The notes: a model not told the origin generated them from the letters alone. A stretch of 64,000 bases of DNA from Micromonospora coriariae (GCF_900091455.1 NZ_LT607412.1:3286001-3350000), one strand, 5' to 3'; shown: positions 9,788 through 19,232, counted from the first letter of the stretch. Numbers and translations: made by a program.

Positions 9788-10000
9788 ATGCCCAGGTACG
9801 AGTTCCGCTGCCGCGCCTGCGGCGACACGTTCGAGGTCAACCGTCCAATGGCGGCGGCTGGCGCGCCCGCCACCTGCCCGCAGGGCCACGCCGACACTGT
9901 CAAGCTGCTCTCCGCGATCGCGGTCACCGGCCGGGGTCCGGGCGGCGGCGCCGCGGCCGCCACCGGGGGCGGCTGCTGCGGCGGTGCCTGCGGCTGCTGA
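9788..10000 (+). CDS. FmdB-type zinc-ribbon protein
   Basis: A 70-residue protein, MPRYEFRCRACGDTF at the start, with a CxxC pair (RCRACG) and a second Cys region TCPQGH that together form a small zinc ribbon. The C-terminal tail is Gly/Ala-rich and ends in a cluster of cysteines (GGCCGGACGC). The FmdB family is often annotated as regulatory, with no defined biochemical role. It is divergent from the transglycosylase gene with only about 37 nt between start codons, so the promoters must overlap. The Cys-rich tail might hold an additional metal; this is inference. Confidence 0.85.
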   Translation: MPRYEFRCRACGDTFEVNRPMAAAGAPATCPQGHADTVKLLSAIAVTGRGPGGGAAAATGGGCCGGACGC

Positions 10001-10152
10001 TCCGGTCAAATCGCGGCCGTCTGGTCGGCCGCCCTTGCCGGGAACGGGTCCGAGTGGCACCTTGAGGCGGCACGTGCCCGGCCGTTCTCACGATGCGTGA
10101 CCGCTCGGACTCAGGCAGCATGAACCCGACGTCACGGGCGGAGGTTCCACGC

Positions 10153-12993
10153 ATGTCGCCACGGATCCAGCTCCCGAGCGGTTGGGTGACCTTCGTGTTC
10201 ACCGACATCGAGGGCTCGACCCGGCTGGCCCAACTGCTCGGCCCGGACTACCGCCCGGTGCTCGCCGAGCACCGACGGCTGCTACGCCGGACGCTGGCCA
10301 GCACCGGTGGCGCCGAGCTGCTGACCGAGGGCGACTCGTTCTTTCTGGCCTTCGACGACGCCGCGGCGGCGTTGACCGCCTGCCTGACCGCCCAGCGCGC
10401 GTTGGCCAGCCACGACTGGCCCACGGAGGAGGCGGCGCCGCGGGTGCGGATGGGTCTGCACACCGGTTACGCCGAGCCGCGCGACGGGGAGTACGCCAGC
10501 CCCGAGGTGCACCGGGCGGCCCGGGTGGCCGCCGCCGCGCACGGCGGGCAGGTGCTCTGTTCGGCGTCCACCGCCCGCCGGGCGGAGCCGCTGCCCCCCG
10601 GTGCCACCCTGCTGGACCTGGGCCTGCACCGGCTGCGCGGCTTCGACGACCGGGAACGACTGTTCCAGCTGGTCGCGCCCGGGCTGGAACGGCAGTTCCC
10701 CCGGCCCCGTACCGCCGACACGGTGGCGCACAACCTGCCGACCCAGGTGACCTCGTTCGTCGGCCGGCAGGCCGAGCGGGCCGAGCTGGGCCGGCTGGTG
10801 GAGGAGCACCGGCTGGTGACCGTGCTGGGCGCGGGTGGCGCGGGTAAGACCCGGCTCGCCGTGGAGCTGGCCAGCGGGGTGGTCGAGGCGTACCCGGACG
10901 GGGTCTGGTTCGTCGACATCGCCGCCGTGACCGACCCGGGGTTGGTGGCGTTCGCCATCGCCGCGGTGCTCGGGCTGCGACCCGAGCCGGGCCGGCCGAT
11001 GCTGGACACCCTGGTCGAGTACGCCGCCGGCCGTCGGATGCTGGTCGTGCTGGACACCTGCGACACGCAGCCGGCCGCCTGCGCGGAAGTCATCTCGCGC
11101 CTGCTCTCCGGCGGGGGCGGTGTGCGGGTGCTGGCCACCAGCCGTGAGTCGTTCAGCCTGCCCGGCGAAGTGGTGTGGCGGATCCCGCCGCTCTCGGTCG
11201 ACCGGAGCGCGGACGGCGCGGAGAGCGACGCGGTGGCGCTGTTGCTGGACCGTTTGGCGGCCGCGCGCGGTGGCCGGCAACCGGATCCGGCCGAGTCGGC
11301 CGATCTGCGCCGCGTGGTGCAGCGGCTGGACGGTCTGCCGTTGGCCATCGAGCTGGCCGCCGCCCGGTTGCGGGTGCTCTCCGTCGGTCAGCTCGCCGAG
11401 CGGCTGGACGACGTGCTCGGCACGCTGGACGCCGGCCGGGAGGACCCGGAGCCGCCGCCGGTGGAGCGGGGCTGGTCGGGGAACCAGCAGGACACCGTCG
11501 ACCTGGTGGCCGCGGCTGCCGGAGCATCGCCGCCGACCCCGGCGAGCAGGGCTGTGCAGCGCTCGGCCACCGAGCGGCACCTGACCATGCAGGCCACCGT
11601 CACCTGGTCGTACCGCACGTTGGGGCCCCGGGCCGCCCGGCTGCTGCGCTGGCTGGCGGTCTTCGCCGGGCCGGTGGACCTGGCGACGGTGGAGTGGCTG
11701 CTGGGCGACGACCCGTTGGATCCGCTCTCGGTGCTGGTGGACAAGTCGATGGTGCTTGCCGAGCCGCGCGCCGCCGGCAGCACGTACCGGATGCTCGATC
11801 CGATCCGGGCGTACGCCGCGCGGCGGCTGGTCGAGGCGGGCGAGGAGCAGGCCGCCCGGGACCGGCACGTGGACTGGTCGGCGCACGCGCTGGAGCGGGC
11901 CCACCTGGGCCCGGACGGCCGCCTGGTGACGCTGTCGCTCTACGCCCTCGACCCGCTGGCCGGGGAGATTCGGGCCGCGCTGCGCTGGTGTACCACCGGC
12001 GGCAGCGCGCGCGCCGGCCTCCGCCTGGCCGGCGGCCTGGACCAGTGGTGGCGTGAGCGTGGACTGGCCCGGGAGGGGCGGCTCTGGCTGTTCCGGCTGT
12101 ACGGGCGGATCGCCGAGACCGGCGAGCGGATCCCGGAGGCCGAGCTGGCGGCGGCGTACCACATGCACTCGCTGCACGCCGGTGCCGACGGCGAGTTCGC
12201 GGAGGAGCTGCGCTTCTCCCAGCGGGCGGAGGCGGCCGCCCGGCAGGCCGGTGATGCCGGTCTGCTGGCCCGGGTGCTCGCCGGGCGGGCGGCGCCGCTT
12301 GTCGACATGGGCCAGTTCGTCGAGGCCGAACGGGTGTGCCGGGAGGTCATCGACTGGGCGCACGGGCAGGACGTGGTCGGCGAGGCGCTGTTCGCGGTCT
12401 TCAGCCTGGCTGAGCTGCTGTGGCGAAGGGGCGCGCTGGAGGAGGCGGCGGACCTGCTGGGTGCGGTCCGTCCGGTGGAGGCGGCCCGTCCGGTGGAGCG
12501 GGGCCGGCGCTCGGTGGACATGCTGCTCGGCATGGTCGCGCTGGCCCGGGGGGACGTGATCGCGGCGCACGAGCACCTGCTGGTGGCGCTGCGCTCCCGG
12601 ATGGGCCACGGCTACCACGGCCGGGCGTGCGACACGCTGAACGCGATCGCGGTGCGCTGCGCGGCCGGTGGGGACCGGTTGACCGCCGCCCGGCTGTTCG
12701 GGGCGGCGCAGGCGACCCGGGCCAGCATGCGATCCACGCCGGGCATCTACGGCGGCTACTGGGACGATCAGCAGGCGGAGCTGCGCGGGGTACTGGGTGA
12801 CGCGGCCTTCGACGACGCGTACGGAGAGGGCGCCGAGCTGGGGTTGGACGAGGCGGCGGCACTGGCGCTCGACGTGGAGCACCCGGACCTGGCGGCGGAT
12901 TCGACCCGGTTCAGCACGGGTCTGTCCCAGCCCGCGCCGCGTCGTCCCGCCGAAGCCGACCGCCACCCGGCCACCCGCACCGAACGCGCCTGA
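10153..12993 (+). CDS. Class III nucleotidyl cyclase-like domain fused to NB-ARC-type ATPase regulator
   Basis: A 946-residue protein. The ATG at 10153 is chosen because GGAGG lies 8 nt upstream; an in-frame ATG at 10093 lacks a better site. Residues about 1-180 form a class III adenylate/guanylate cyclase domain with metal-binding FTDIEGST and TEGDSFF. Then comes an AfsR/LuxR-style ATPase module with P-loop LGAGGAGKT (about residue 228), a Walker B-like MLVVLDTCD, LPLAIELAAARL, a winged-helix-like segment and TPR-like helices to the end. The transition-state Asn/Arg pair normally written as VNRAAR is VHRAAR here, so catalysis may be weak or lost. Family members couple nucleotide sensing to regulation; the target is unknown. 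Confidence 0.85.
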   Translation: MSPRIQLPSGWVTFVFTDIEGSTRLAQLLGPDYRPVLAEHRRLLRRTLASTGGAELLTEGDSFFLAFDDAAAALTACLTAQRALASHDWPTEEAAPRVRMGLHTGYAEPRDGEYASPEVHRAARVAAAAHGGQVLCSASTARRAEPLPPGATLLDLGLHRLRGFDDRERLFQLVAPGLERQFPRPRTADTVAHNLPTQVTSFVGRQAERAELGRLVEEHRLVTVLGAGGAGKTRLAVELASGVVEAYPDGVWFVDIAAVTDPGLVAFAIAAVLGLRPEPGRPMLDTLVEYAAGRRMLVVLDTCDTQPAACAEVISRLLSGGGGVRVLATSRESFSLPGEVVWRIPPLSVDRSADGAESDAVALLLDRLAAARGGRQPDPAESADLRRVVQRLDGLPLAIELAAARLRVLSVGQLAERLDDVLGTLDAGREDPEPPPVERGWSGNQQDTVDLVAAAAGASPPTPASRAVQRSATERHLTMQATVTWSYRTLGPRAARLLRWLAVFAGPVDLATVEWLLGDDPLDPLSVLVDKSMVLAEPRAAGSTYRMLDPIRAYAARRLVEAGEEQAARDRHVDWSAHALERAHLGPDGRLVTLSLYALDPLAGEIRAALRWCTTGGSARAGLRLAGGLDQWWRERGLAREGRLWLFRLYGRIAETGERIPEAELAAAYHMHSLHAGADGEFAEELRFSQRAEAAARQAGDAGLLARVLAGRAAPLVDMGQFVEAERVCREVIDWAHGQDVVGEALFAVFSLAELLWRRGALEEAADLLGAVRPVEAARPVERGRRSVDMLLGMVALARGDVIAAHEHLLVALRSRMGHGYHGRACDTLNAIAVRCAAGGDRLTAARLFGAAQATRASMRSTPGIYGGYWDDQQAELRGVLGDAAFDDAYGEGAELGLDEAAALALDVEHPDLAADSTRFSTGLSQPAPRRPAEADRHPATRTERA

Positions 12994-13011
12994 CCCCACC
13001 CCTCCACCCTT

Positions 13012-13072
13012 GTTGATCATGAAGTTATTGCTGCGACACGCCGTGTCGAGAGGCAACAACTTCATGATCAAC
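13012..13072. repeat. Dispersed palindrome, GATCATGAAG family (copy 1)
   Basis: The arm GTTGATCATGAAGTTATTG (13012-13030) pairs with CAACAACTTCATGATCAAC (13054-13072) with one mismatch. Inside is a second stem, CGACAC/GTGTCG (13034-13039, 13043-13048). The same arm recurs at 24323-24385. It lies between convergent genes and may act as a bidirectional terminator. Confidence 0.8.
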
Positions 13073-13101
13073 GGGGCGAGGGGTGGGGTGGGGGTGGGGG
13101 T

Positions 13102-13638
13102 TTAGCGGGTGGCGGCCTTGGCTTCGGCGTTGGCCTTCATGCGGGCGGCGCGGTCGATGTCGGCCTGCTGGACGGCCGCCACCGAACCGAAGATGCTGAC
13201 CGCCTGGTAGTAGGTCCAGGCCAGGCTGTAGCAGGCGGGCCGAACGACGGCGTTGTACGTGGCGCAGACCCGCTTCAGGTCCGAGTAGAAGGCGCTGTCC
13301 AGTCGGGACTTGTTGGCGGAGAACTGACCGACCGCCTTGTAGTTGCGGTAGCCGAAGTCGTGTCGGTAGCAGCCCAGGTTGAAGGTGAACCCGAGCGGGT
13401 TGTCGGGGCTCGACGAGCAGTAGTCGGTGGACCAGTTGAAGTTGTACTCGGCCCAGGGCGTCCGGTTCACGCGGGCGCTGTTCCAGGAGTTGTAGCTGCT
13501 CGCGCTGGTCTGGGTCCAGCTGGAGAGCACCGAGAGCCGCTGTGCGGGGGTGACGGCGGCGGCGGGGGAGGCGGTGGCGAGGGTGGCGAGCAGCGCGAGC
13601 GCGCCCGAGGCGAGCAGGGTGGCGAGACGTCGAGGCAC
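13102..13638 (-). CDS. Secreted prokaryotic phospholipase A2
   Basis: A 178-residue protein with a signal peptide (about residues 1-28, SPAAA cleavage region). The mature part has the actinobacterial phospholipase A2 signature CYRHDFGYRNY with the catalytic His-Asp pair, and four cysteines that can form two disulfides. Length fits the Streptomyces-type group XIV enzymes, which release fatty acids from phospholipids with calcium. It is a single gene, convergent with the cyclase-ATPase gene and separated from it by the palindrome at 13012-13072. Confidence 0.92.
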   Translation of the reverse strand: MPRRLATLLASGALALLATLATASPAAAVTPAQRLSVLSSWTQTSASSYNSWNSARVNRTPWAEYNFNWSTDYCSSSPDNPLGFTFNLGCYRHDFGYRNYKAVGQFSANKSRLDSAFYSDLKRVCATYNAVVRPACYSLAWTYYQAVSIFGSVAAVQQADIDRAARMKANAEAKAATR

Positions 13639-13771
13639 GGGTTACCTCCGCGGGGGTGAGCGGTGGGGCGGTAAGTTACCGGCGGGTTACCGGATGTCGA
13701 TCAGTGTCGATCAACTGATCAACTCGCCGGTATGCCTCTCGCCAACTATTGGTTACATACGTTGAAACAGA

Positions 13772-13808
13772 CGAATGCCCCGGGTGCTCGTGGCACCCGG
13801 GGCATTCG
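13772..13808 (-). terminator. Terminator hairpin of the GH10-like gene
   Basis: A perfect 16-bp stem, 13772-13787 with 13793-13808, and a 5-nt loop. It starts 16 nt beyond the stop codon of the minus-strand glycosidase gene. Confidence 0.8.
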
Positions 13809-13823
13809 GCGACTGCCGTACGG

Positions 13824-15485
13824 TCAGCGCAGAACGAAGGCCGGCGGGCTGGCCGGGCTCTCGTTGGCCGACCGGTCCAGCGCGGTCACCTGGTAGGTGT
13901 ACCGCTGGCCGGGCTCGGCCGAGGTGTCCACCCAGGACTGCGCTCCGCCGGTCGTGGCGCGGACGGTGTCGACCAGGTGCGAGGCGTCCGCGGTGCCGCA
14001 CCGACCGGGCAGTGTGGTGCCGTCGAACCGGTAGATCGCGTACGAGGTGGCAGTGCCGAACGGCCCCGCGCCGTCGGCCGGCTGACGCCAGGTCAGCCGT
14101 ACTCCGTCGGCGTTCCGGGTGGCCTTGGTGACCACCGGGAAGAGCAGCGGCTTGGCCGGCAGGTGCGGCATCGCCGGCACCAGTGCCGGGCGGGAGTAGT
14201 GCTCGGCGGCGTAGATGTCGGTGGCGCCGAGCCGGTTGGCCCGAACCTGCACGGCGGAGAAGTGCACGTTGCCCTGCACCTCGGGGTACGCCTGGTTGAG
14301 CGTCAGGTGGTCGGACAGTTCCCGTGGGTTCTGCCAGAACGGCCCGTAGGCCGCGTCGCCGCTCTTGTAGTCGGCCTGGCCGATGTAGAGCTGGACGCGG
14401 GTCCCGCGCACCGTCTCGGCCCACCATGGCACCAGTCGGGCGTAGTCCGCCGCCGGGTACTGGCCGATGTACCAGTAGAGCTGCGGTACCACGTAGTCGA
14501 TCCACTCCTGCTTGATCCACTTACGGGTGTCGGCGGAGATGATGTCGTACGACTGGCTGCCGGTGGTGTCCGAGCCGAGCGGGTCGGCAGCCTTGTTGCG
14601 CCAGATGCCGAACGGGCTGACCCCGAACTTCACCCACGGCTTCGCCGCCTTGATCTTGCCGTTCATCTCCTGGATCAGCAGGTTGATGTTGTCCCGCCGC
14701 CAGTCCGCCCGGTCGGTGAAGCCCCGGTTGTATGCCGCGAACGTCGCGTCGTCCGGCACCTGGTGGGTGCCGCTGGGGTAGGGGTAGAAGTAGTCGTCGA
14801 AGTGCACGCCGTCGATGTCGTACCGCTTGACCGCGTCCATCATCGCGGTCTGCACGAACTCGCGGACCTCCGGGATGCCGGGGTTGTAGTAGAGCCGGCT
14901 GCCGGCCACGCCGGCTGGCGGGTAGGCGAAGGTCAAGTCCGGGTGCTGCCGGGCCGGGTGGCCGGGGGCGAGCTGGGTGAGATCCGCGCCGGCGCCGCCG
15001 GGAGCCGGCATGGAGACGCGGTACGGGTTGAACCAGGCGTGGAACTCCAGGTTGCGCTTGTGCGCCTCGTCGACCAGGAATGCCAGCGGATCCCAACCCG
15101 GGTCCTGGCCGCGTACGCCGGTCAGGTACTCCGACCAGGGCTCGTACGGGGAGGGCCAGAGCGCGTCCGCGGTCGGGCGGACCTGCACCACGACCGCGTT
15201 GTGGTTCAGCCGCTCGGCGAGGTCGAGCAGGCCGCGGTACTCGGCCTGCTGGGCGGCGACCCGGTCCGGGTCGGTCTGGGATGCCTTGCTGGGCCAGTCG
15301 ATGTTGACCACCGACGAGATCCACATCGCCCGGAACTGCCGCTTCGGGGTGGCCGGGTCGGTGCTGCAGGTGGCGGTGGTGGCGGTGCCGGCCGCGTCGG
15401 GCGCGGCGCTCGCGGGTGTGGCGGTGACGAGCGTGCCGAGCAGGGCTGCGACCAGCCCGGCTGCTCCGAGCCGAGTTGCCTTCAT
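13824..15485 (-). CDS. Secreted GH10-like (GHL10/DUF187) glycosyl hydrolase with fibronectin type III end
   Basis: A 553-residue protein with a signal peptide (residues 1-28, TPASA). The body (about 45-370) matches the GHL10 family: QFRAMWISSVVNIDWPSK, NHNAVVVQVRPTADALWPS, FHAWFNPYRVSM, DIDGVHFDDYFYPYP. The acidic residues of a TIM-barrel glycosidase are present in these strands. A fibronectin type III domain occupies about residues 440-553 (KATRNADGVRLTWRQP). Substrates of the family are poorly known; cell-wall or exopolysaccharide cleavage is proposed for relatives. It is divergent from the APC permease over a gap of about 300 nt with no other gene. Confidence 0.87.
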   Translation of the reverse strand: MKATRLGAAGLVAALLGTLVTATPASAAPDAAGTATTATCSTDPATPKRQFRAMWISSVVNIDWPSKASQTDPDRVAAQQAEYRGLLDLAERLNHNAVVVQVRPTADALWPSPYEPWSEYLTGVRGQDPGWDPLAFLVDEAHKRNLEFHAWFNPYRVSMPAPGGAGADLTQLAPGHPARQHPDLTFAYPPAGVAGSRLYYNPGIPEVREFVQTAMMDAVKRYDIDGVHFDDYFYPYPSGTHQVPDDATFAAYNRGFTDRADWRRDNINLLIQEMNGKIKAAKPWVKFGVSPFGIWRNKAADPLGSDTTGSQSYDIISADTRKWIKQEWIDYVVPQLYWYIGQYPAADYARLVPWWAETVRGTRVQLYIGQADYKSGDAAYGPFWQNPRELSDHLTLNQAYPEVQGNVHFSAVQVRANRLGATDIYAAEHYSRPALVPAMPHLPAKPLLFPVVTKATRNADGVRLTWRQPADGAGPFGTATSYAIYRFDGTTLPGRCGTADASHLVDTVRATTGGAQSWVDTSAEPGQRYTYQVTALDRSANESPASPPAFVLR

Positions 15486-15788
15486 GCGGTGTGTCCCTTC
15501 GTTGGGGCTCCCGGGTGTTCAGCGCGGCACTCCCGGCAAGATTCGCCGCTGGCTATCTGCCGCTGGAAGGAAATTTTCACACTCGGGTCGTTATCGCAAG
15601 GGTTCGCACGTGCTCGATTCACCCGCCGGGTATCGGGTCGTTCCGCGTCGATCGTCGGGTTGCCCATTGTGACGACGATCGCACTCGGCGTGGAGGGCGG
15701 TGGTCGCGGTTGACAGCTTCCGTCGGTGGGTAGCAACGCCGGTCACCGGCCGCCACGGTGGTGGTCGCACGGTGGGAGGGGTGAGGGC

Positions 15789-17291
15789 GTGTCCGTGCTG
15801 CGGACCAAACCGATCAAGGACGTGATAGCCCAGAGCGGGGCGGACGGCACCGACGGCCGACCTGGGCTGAAGAGGAGGCTCGGCGCGGTCGACCTCACCG
15901 GCTTCGGCATCGGCATCGTGATCGGTACCGGCATCTTCACGCTCACCGGGATCGAAGCCCGGGACAGCGCCGGGCCCGGCGTGGTGATCTCCTTCGCCAT
16001 CGCCGGCGTGGTCGCCCTGCTCGCCGCGCTCTGCTACGCCGAACTGGCCAGCAGCGTGCCGACCGCCGGCAGCGCCTACACCTACGCGTACGCCACGATG
16101 GGCGAGATCGTCGCCTGGATCATCGGCTGGGACCTGCTGCTGGAGTTCGCGCTCGGCGCGGCCGTGGTGGCCCGTGGCTGGTCCGGCTACCTCGCGGAGC
16201 TGCTCGACCTGCCGACCCGGTGGTTCGGCGAGGAGGGCAGCACGGTCAACGTCGGCGCGGTCGCGATCGTGTTGATCCTCGGCGTCGTGGCGATCGTCGG
16301 CATCCGGGAGTCCGCCCGGATCACCAACCTGCTGGTGCTGGTCAAGGTGGCCATCTGCGTCTTCGTGGTGGTCGCCGGGCTGTTCTTCGTCAGGGCCGAC
16401 AACCTCAGCCCGTTCATCCCGCCGGCCGAACCCGCCGGGAGCGGCGACGACGGCATCAAGCAGCCGGTCACCCAGGCGCTCTTCGGGCTGGAACCCTCCG
16501 TCTTCGGCTTCGTCGGGGTGCTCAGCGCCGCCGCGGTGGTCTTCTTCGCGTACACCGGCTTCGAGGCGGTGGCCAACCTCGGTGAGGAGACCCGCAAGCC
16601 ACGCCGGGACCTCACGCTCGGCCTCCTCGGCACTCTGTTGATCTCCACCGTGCTCTACATCGGCGTCTCGCTGGTGGTGGTCGGCATGGTGCCGTACACC
16701 GAGATCGACAGCGGTGCCCCGATCGCGTCGGCCTTCGAGGCGGTCGGCGCCGGCTGGGCGGCCGTGCTGGTCTCCATCGCCGCCGTCGCCGGCCTGACCA
16801 GCGTCATCCTGGTCGACCTGGTGGCGATGGGTCGGATCGGCTTCGCCATCGCCCGGGACGGGCTGGTCCCGCCGTCGATCGCGGCTGTGCACCCGCGCTG
16901 GGGTACCCCGTACCGGATTTCGGCGATCATGACGGTCGCGGTCGCGCTGCTTGCCGGCCTCCTGCCGCTCTCGGCCCTGGCCGACCTGGTCAGCATCGGT
17001 GCGCTGTGCGCGTTCGTGCTGGTCTCGGTCGCGGTGCCGATCCTGCGCCGCAAGCGTCCAGACCTGGAGCGGCCGTTCCGGGTGCCGTTCTCCCCGGTGC
17101 TGCCGATCGTCTCGGCGCTGGCCTGCTTCTACCTGATGCTCAACCTGTCGGTGGAGACCTGGCTGCGGTTCCTGGCCTGGATGCTGCTCGGCGGGCTGAT
17201 CTACTTCGGCTACGGCTACCGCCGCAACCGCCTGGCCCGGCACGAGCCCGCCGTCGCCCCGACCCCCCGCGAGCCGGCCGCCGGCAGCTGA
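15789..17291 (+). CDS. APC-superfamily amino acid permease
   Basis: A 500-residue membrane protein. The GTG at 15789 is chosen because GGGAGGGG lies just upstream and the product begins MSVLRTKPIKD as in relatives. About 12 hydrophobic helices are visible, starting with the APC signature LTGFGIGIVIGTGIFTLTG (about residues 37-55). The cationic-amino-acid-transporter-like stretches FFAYTGFEAVANLGEE and RIGFAIARDGLVP follow. It probably imports amino acids by proton coupling; specificity is not assignable. It ends in a 25-bp perfect palindrome shared with the convergent GH43 gene. Confidence 0.9.
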   Translation: MSVLRTKPIKDVIAQSGADGTDGRPGLKRRLGAVDLTGFGIGIVIGTGIFTLTGIEARDSAGPGVVISFAIAGVVALLAALCYAELASSVPTAGSAYTYAYATMGEIVAWIIGWDLLLEFALGAAVVARGWSGYLAELLDLPTRWFGEEGSTVNVGAVAIVLILGVVAIVGIRESARITNLLVLVKVAICVFVVVAGLFFVRADNLSPFIPPAEPAGSGDDGIKQPVTQALFGLEPSVFGFVGVLSAAAVVFFAYTGFEAVANLGEETRKPRRDLTLGLLGTLLISTVLYIGVSLVVVGMVPYTEIDSGAPIASAFEAVGAGWAAVLVSIAAVAGLTSVILVDLVAMGRIGFAIARDGLVPPSIAAVHPRWGTPYRISAIMTVAVALLAGLLPLSALADLVSIGALCAFVLVSVAVPILRRKRPDLERPFRVPFSPVLPIVSALACFYLMLNLSVETWLRFLAWMLLGGLIYFGYGYRRNRLARHEPAVAPTPREPAAGS

Positions 17292-17299
17292 GCCCAAAC

Positions 17300-17352
17300 G
17301 TTAGGAGGGGCCCCTTGCAATCGCGTAGCGATTGCAAGGGGCCCCTCCTAAC
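17300..17352. terminator. 25-bp perfect palindrome, bidirectional terminator
   Basis: Arms at 17300-17324 and 17328-17352 are perfect reverse complements over 25 bp (core AGGAGGGGCCCC) with a GTA loop. It lies between the convergent permease and GH43 genes, with 3 nt to the GH43 stop. The sequence type looks like a dispersed element co-opted as a terminator. Confidence 0.85.
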
Positions 17353-17355
17353 ACC

Positions 17356-18381
17356 TCAGGGACGGGCCTGGGGTTCGCCCGTCGGGCCCTTGACGACCGG
17401 TTTGCCGTCGACCCAGGTCACCTCGTCCAGCCAGGTCTGGCGGCCGGGGTCGACGCTGCCCTCCTGGCCGGGCGGCCAGGCGTGGTACAGCAGCCAGGTC
17501 CGGCCGTCCTTGACCACCATCGAGGCGTGCCCGGGGCCGGAGGCGGCCTCGTTGGTCTTCAGGATCGGGTTCTCGGCGGCCTTCACACACGGGCCGGTCG
17601 GGCTCTCGCAGACCGCGTAGCCCTCGGCGTACTCGGCCCGGTCGTAGGCGTTCGCGGCGAAGAAGAGGTACAGGCGACCGTCCTGGCGGTGGAAGAACGG
17701 CCCCTCGATGAGGGTGCCCTCCCACGGCTCGGTCTGCTTGAGCAGCTTCGTCGGCTCACCGACCAGCGTCAGGCCGTCCTCGGCGAGACGCTGTGACCAG
17801 AGCCAGGTGTCCACCCCGATCGCGTTGCCGTCGTTCTTCCACAGCAGCCAGAGGCTGCCGTCGGTGTCCCGGAACGGGCTGGCGTCGATCGCCCCGCCCA
17901 GCTCCGCCTGGCAGATCAGCGGACCGGCCGAGTCGTCCCGGTACGGCCCCTGCGGCGCGCTGGCCACCGCCCGCCCGACGCACTGTCGCCCGGACCCCCG
18001 GCCGGCGACGGTGTAGTAGAGCAGGAACTTCTCCGGCGCCAGCTGGATCGCCTCCGGCGCCCAGGTCTTTCCGGCGTCCGCCCAGTCCGGCAGCGTCGGC
18101 AGGGCGTCCCCGGCCTCGGTCCAGTCGACCAGGTTCGTGGAGGTCAGCACCGGGACGTTCCGGCCACCGGAGTTGGTGTGGAACAGATACCAGGTGTCGC
18201 CCACCTGGATCGCCTGCGGGTCGGGGGCGTCGGTGCGTACGACCGGGTTGGTGAACATGCTCGGGTCGCTCCCGCTGCTCGTGGGTGTGGGTTCGCTGCC
18301 GTCGGTGCAGCCCGCGACGAGCAACGCGGCGGCGATGATGATCGCCGCCGCGCCGCGTCGCCGCGTGGTTGTGCGCGTCAT
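17356..18381 (-). CDS. GH43-family glycosidase lipoprotein (arabinanase-like)
   Basis: A 341-residue protein with a lipobox signal (LLVAGC, lipidated Cys near residue 25), so it is tethered outside the membrane. The five-bladed propeller signature of GH43 is visible: FTNPVVRTDAPDPQAIQVGD with the general-base Asp, TWAPEAIQL, GGAIDASPFRD and EGTLIEGPFF with the acid Glu. Family members cut arabinan or arabinoxylan. Its ATG overlaps the stop of the upstream permease gene by 4 nt, so it is the last gene of the sugar operon. It probably releases arabino-oligosaccharides or trims them for uptake. Confidence 0.9.
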   Translation of the reverse strand: MTRTTTRRRGAAAIIIAAALLVAGCTDGSEPTPTSSGSDPSMFTNPVVRTDAPDPQAIQVGDTWYLFHTNSGGRNVPVLTSTNLVDWTEAGDALPTLPDWADAGKTWAPEAIQLAPEKFLLYYTVAGRGSGRQCVGRAVASAPQGPYRDDSAGPLICQAELGGAIDASPFRDTDGSLWLLWKNDGNAIGVDTWLWSQRLAEDGLTLVGEPTKLLKQTEPWEGTLIEGPFFHRQDGRLYLFFAANAYDRAEYAEGYAVCESPTGPCVKAAENPILKTNEAASGPGHASMVVKDGRTWLLYHAWPPGQEGSVDPGRQTWLDEVTWVDGKPVVKGPTGEPQARP

Positions 18382-19232
18382 CCCTTCAGACCGCTGCGGG
18401 AGACGCCCTGGATGATGTGCCGTTGGGCCAGCACGAAGAGGATCAGCACCGGCAGGCTGGCCAGCACCGCACCCGCCATGATCACCGGGTAGTCGGTGAC
18501 GTACGAGCCCTGGAGCAGGCCCAGGCCCGGCGGCAGGGTGAGCTTCTCCGGGCTGAACAGCACGAAGATCGGCCAGAGGAAGTCGTTCCAGTTGGTGAGG
18601 AACGACAGCACGGCCAGGGTGGCCAGCGCCGGCTTGGACAACGGCAGCACCACCCGGAAGAAGATCTGCCACTGGTTGGCGCCGTCCAGCGTGGCGGCCT
18701 CCTCCAGCTCGTTCGGGAGCGAGAGGAAGAACTGCCGCAGGAAGAACACCCCGAACGCGCTGGCCGCGCCCGGCACCACCACCACGGCGAGGGTGTCGAT
18801 CCAGTTCAGCTGGTCGACGATCAGGAAGTTCGGGATGATCAGCGACGTCGGCGGGATGAACAGCGTCCCGACGATCAGCGCGAAGCTCACCCCGCGCCCC
18901 CGGAACTTGAGCCGCGCCAGCGAGTACGCGGCCATCGAGGCGGTCACCAGCACCAGCAGCGAGTGCAGGGTGGCGGCCAGCATGCTGTTGAGGAACCAGC
19001 GCAGCACCGGGTTCGCCGAATTGTTCACGATCTGGTCGTAGCCGTAGCCGGCGAGCGGGTTCGGTAGCCAGCTCGGCGGGATCTGCTGGGCGGCGGTGTA
19101 GGTCTTCAGTGAGGTGATGACCATCCACACCAGCGGGGTCAGGAAGATCAGGGTCAGCGCCACGAGGGTGGCGTAGAGCACGACCCGGCTCGCGGTCGCG
19201 GAACCGCGGGTGGTCCGCGTGGGCGTCGTCAT
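18378..19232 (-). CDS. Carbohydrate ABC transporter permease (MalG type)
   Basis: A 284-residue inner-membrane protein with six predicted helices. The permease loop EEAATLDGANQWQIFFRVVLPLSKPALATL carries the EAA motif that contacts the ATPase subunit. It follows the partner permease by 10 nt and overlaps GH43 by 4 nt. No ATPase gene is present in the operon, so a shared MsiK-type ATPase encoded elsewhere is expected, as in other actinobacterial sugar importers. Confidence 0.93.
   Translation of the reverse strand: MTTPTRTTRGSATASRVVLYATLVALTLIFLTPLVWMVITSLKTYTAAQQIPPSWLPNPLAGYGYDQIVNNSANPVLRWFLNSMLAATLHSLLVLVTASMAAYSLARLKFRGRGVSFALIVGTLFIPPTSLIIPNFLIVDQLNWIDTLAVVVVPGAASAFGVFFLRQFFLSLPNELEEAATLDGANQWQIFFRVVLPLSKPALATLAVLSFLTNWNDFLWPIFVLFSPEKLTLPPGLGLLQGSYVTDYPVIMAGAVLASLPVLILFVLAQRHIIQGVSRSGLKG

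Noticed and set aside
10282..13071. Long minus-strand open frame opposite the cyclase/NB-ARC gene
   Set aside because: Low-complexity Arg/Gln/His-rich shadow of a gene with clear motifs; it even runs through the palindrome at 13012.
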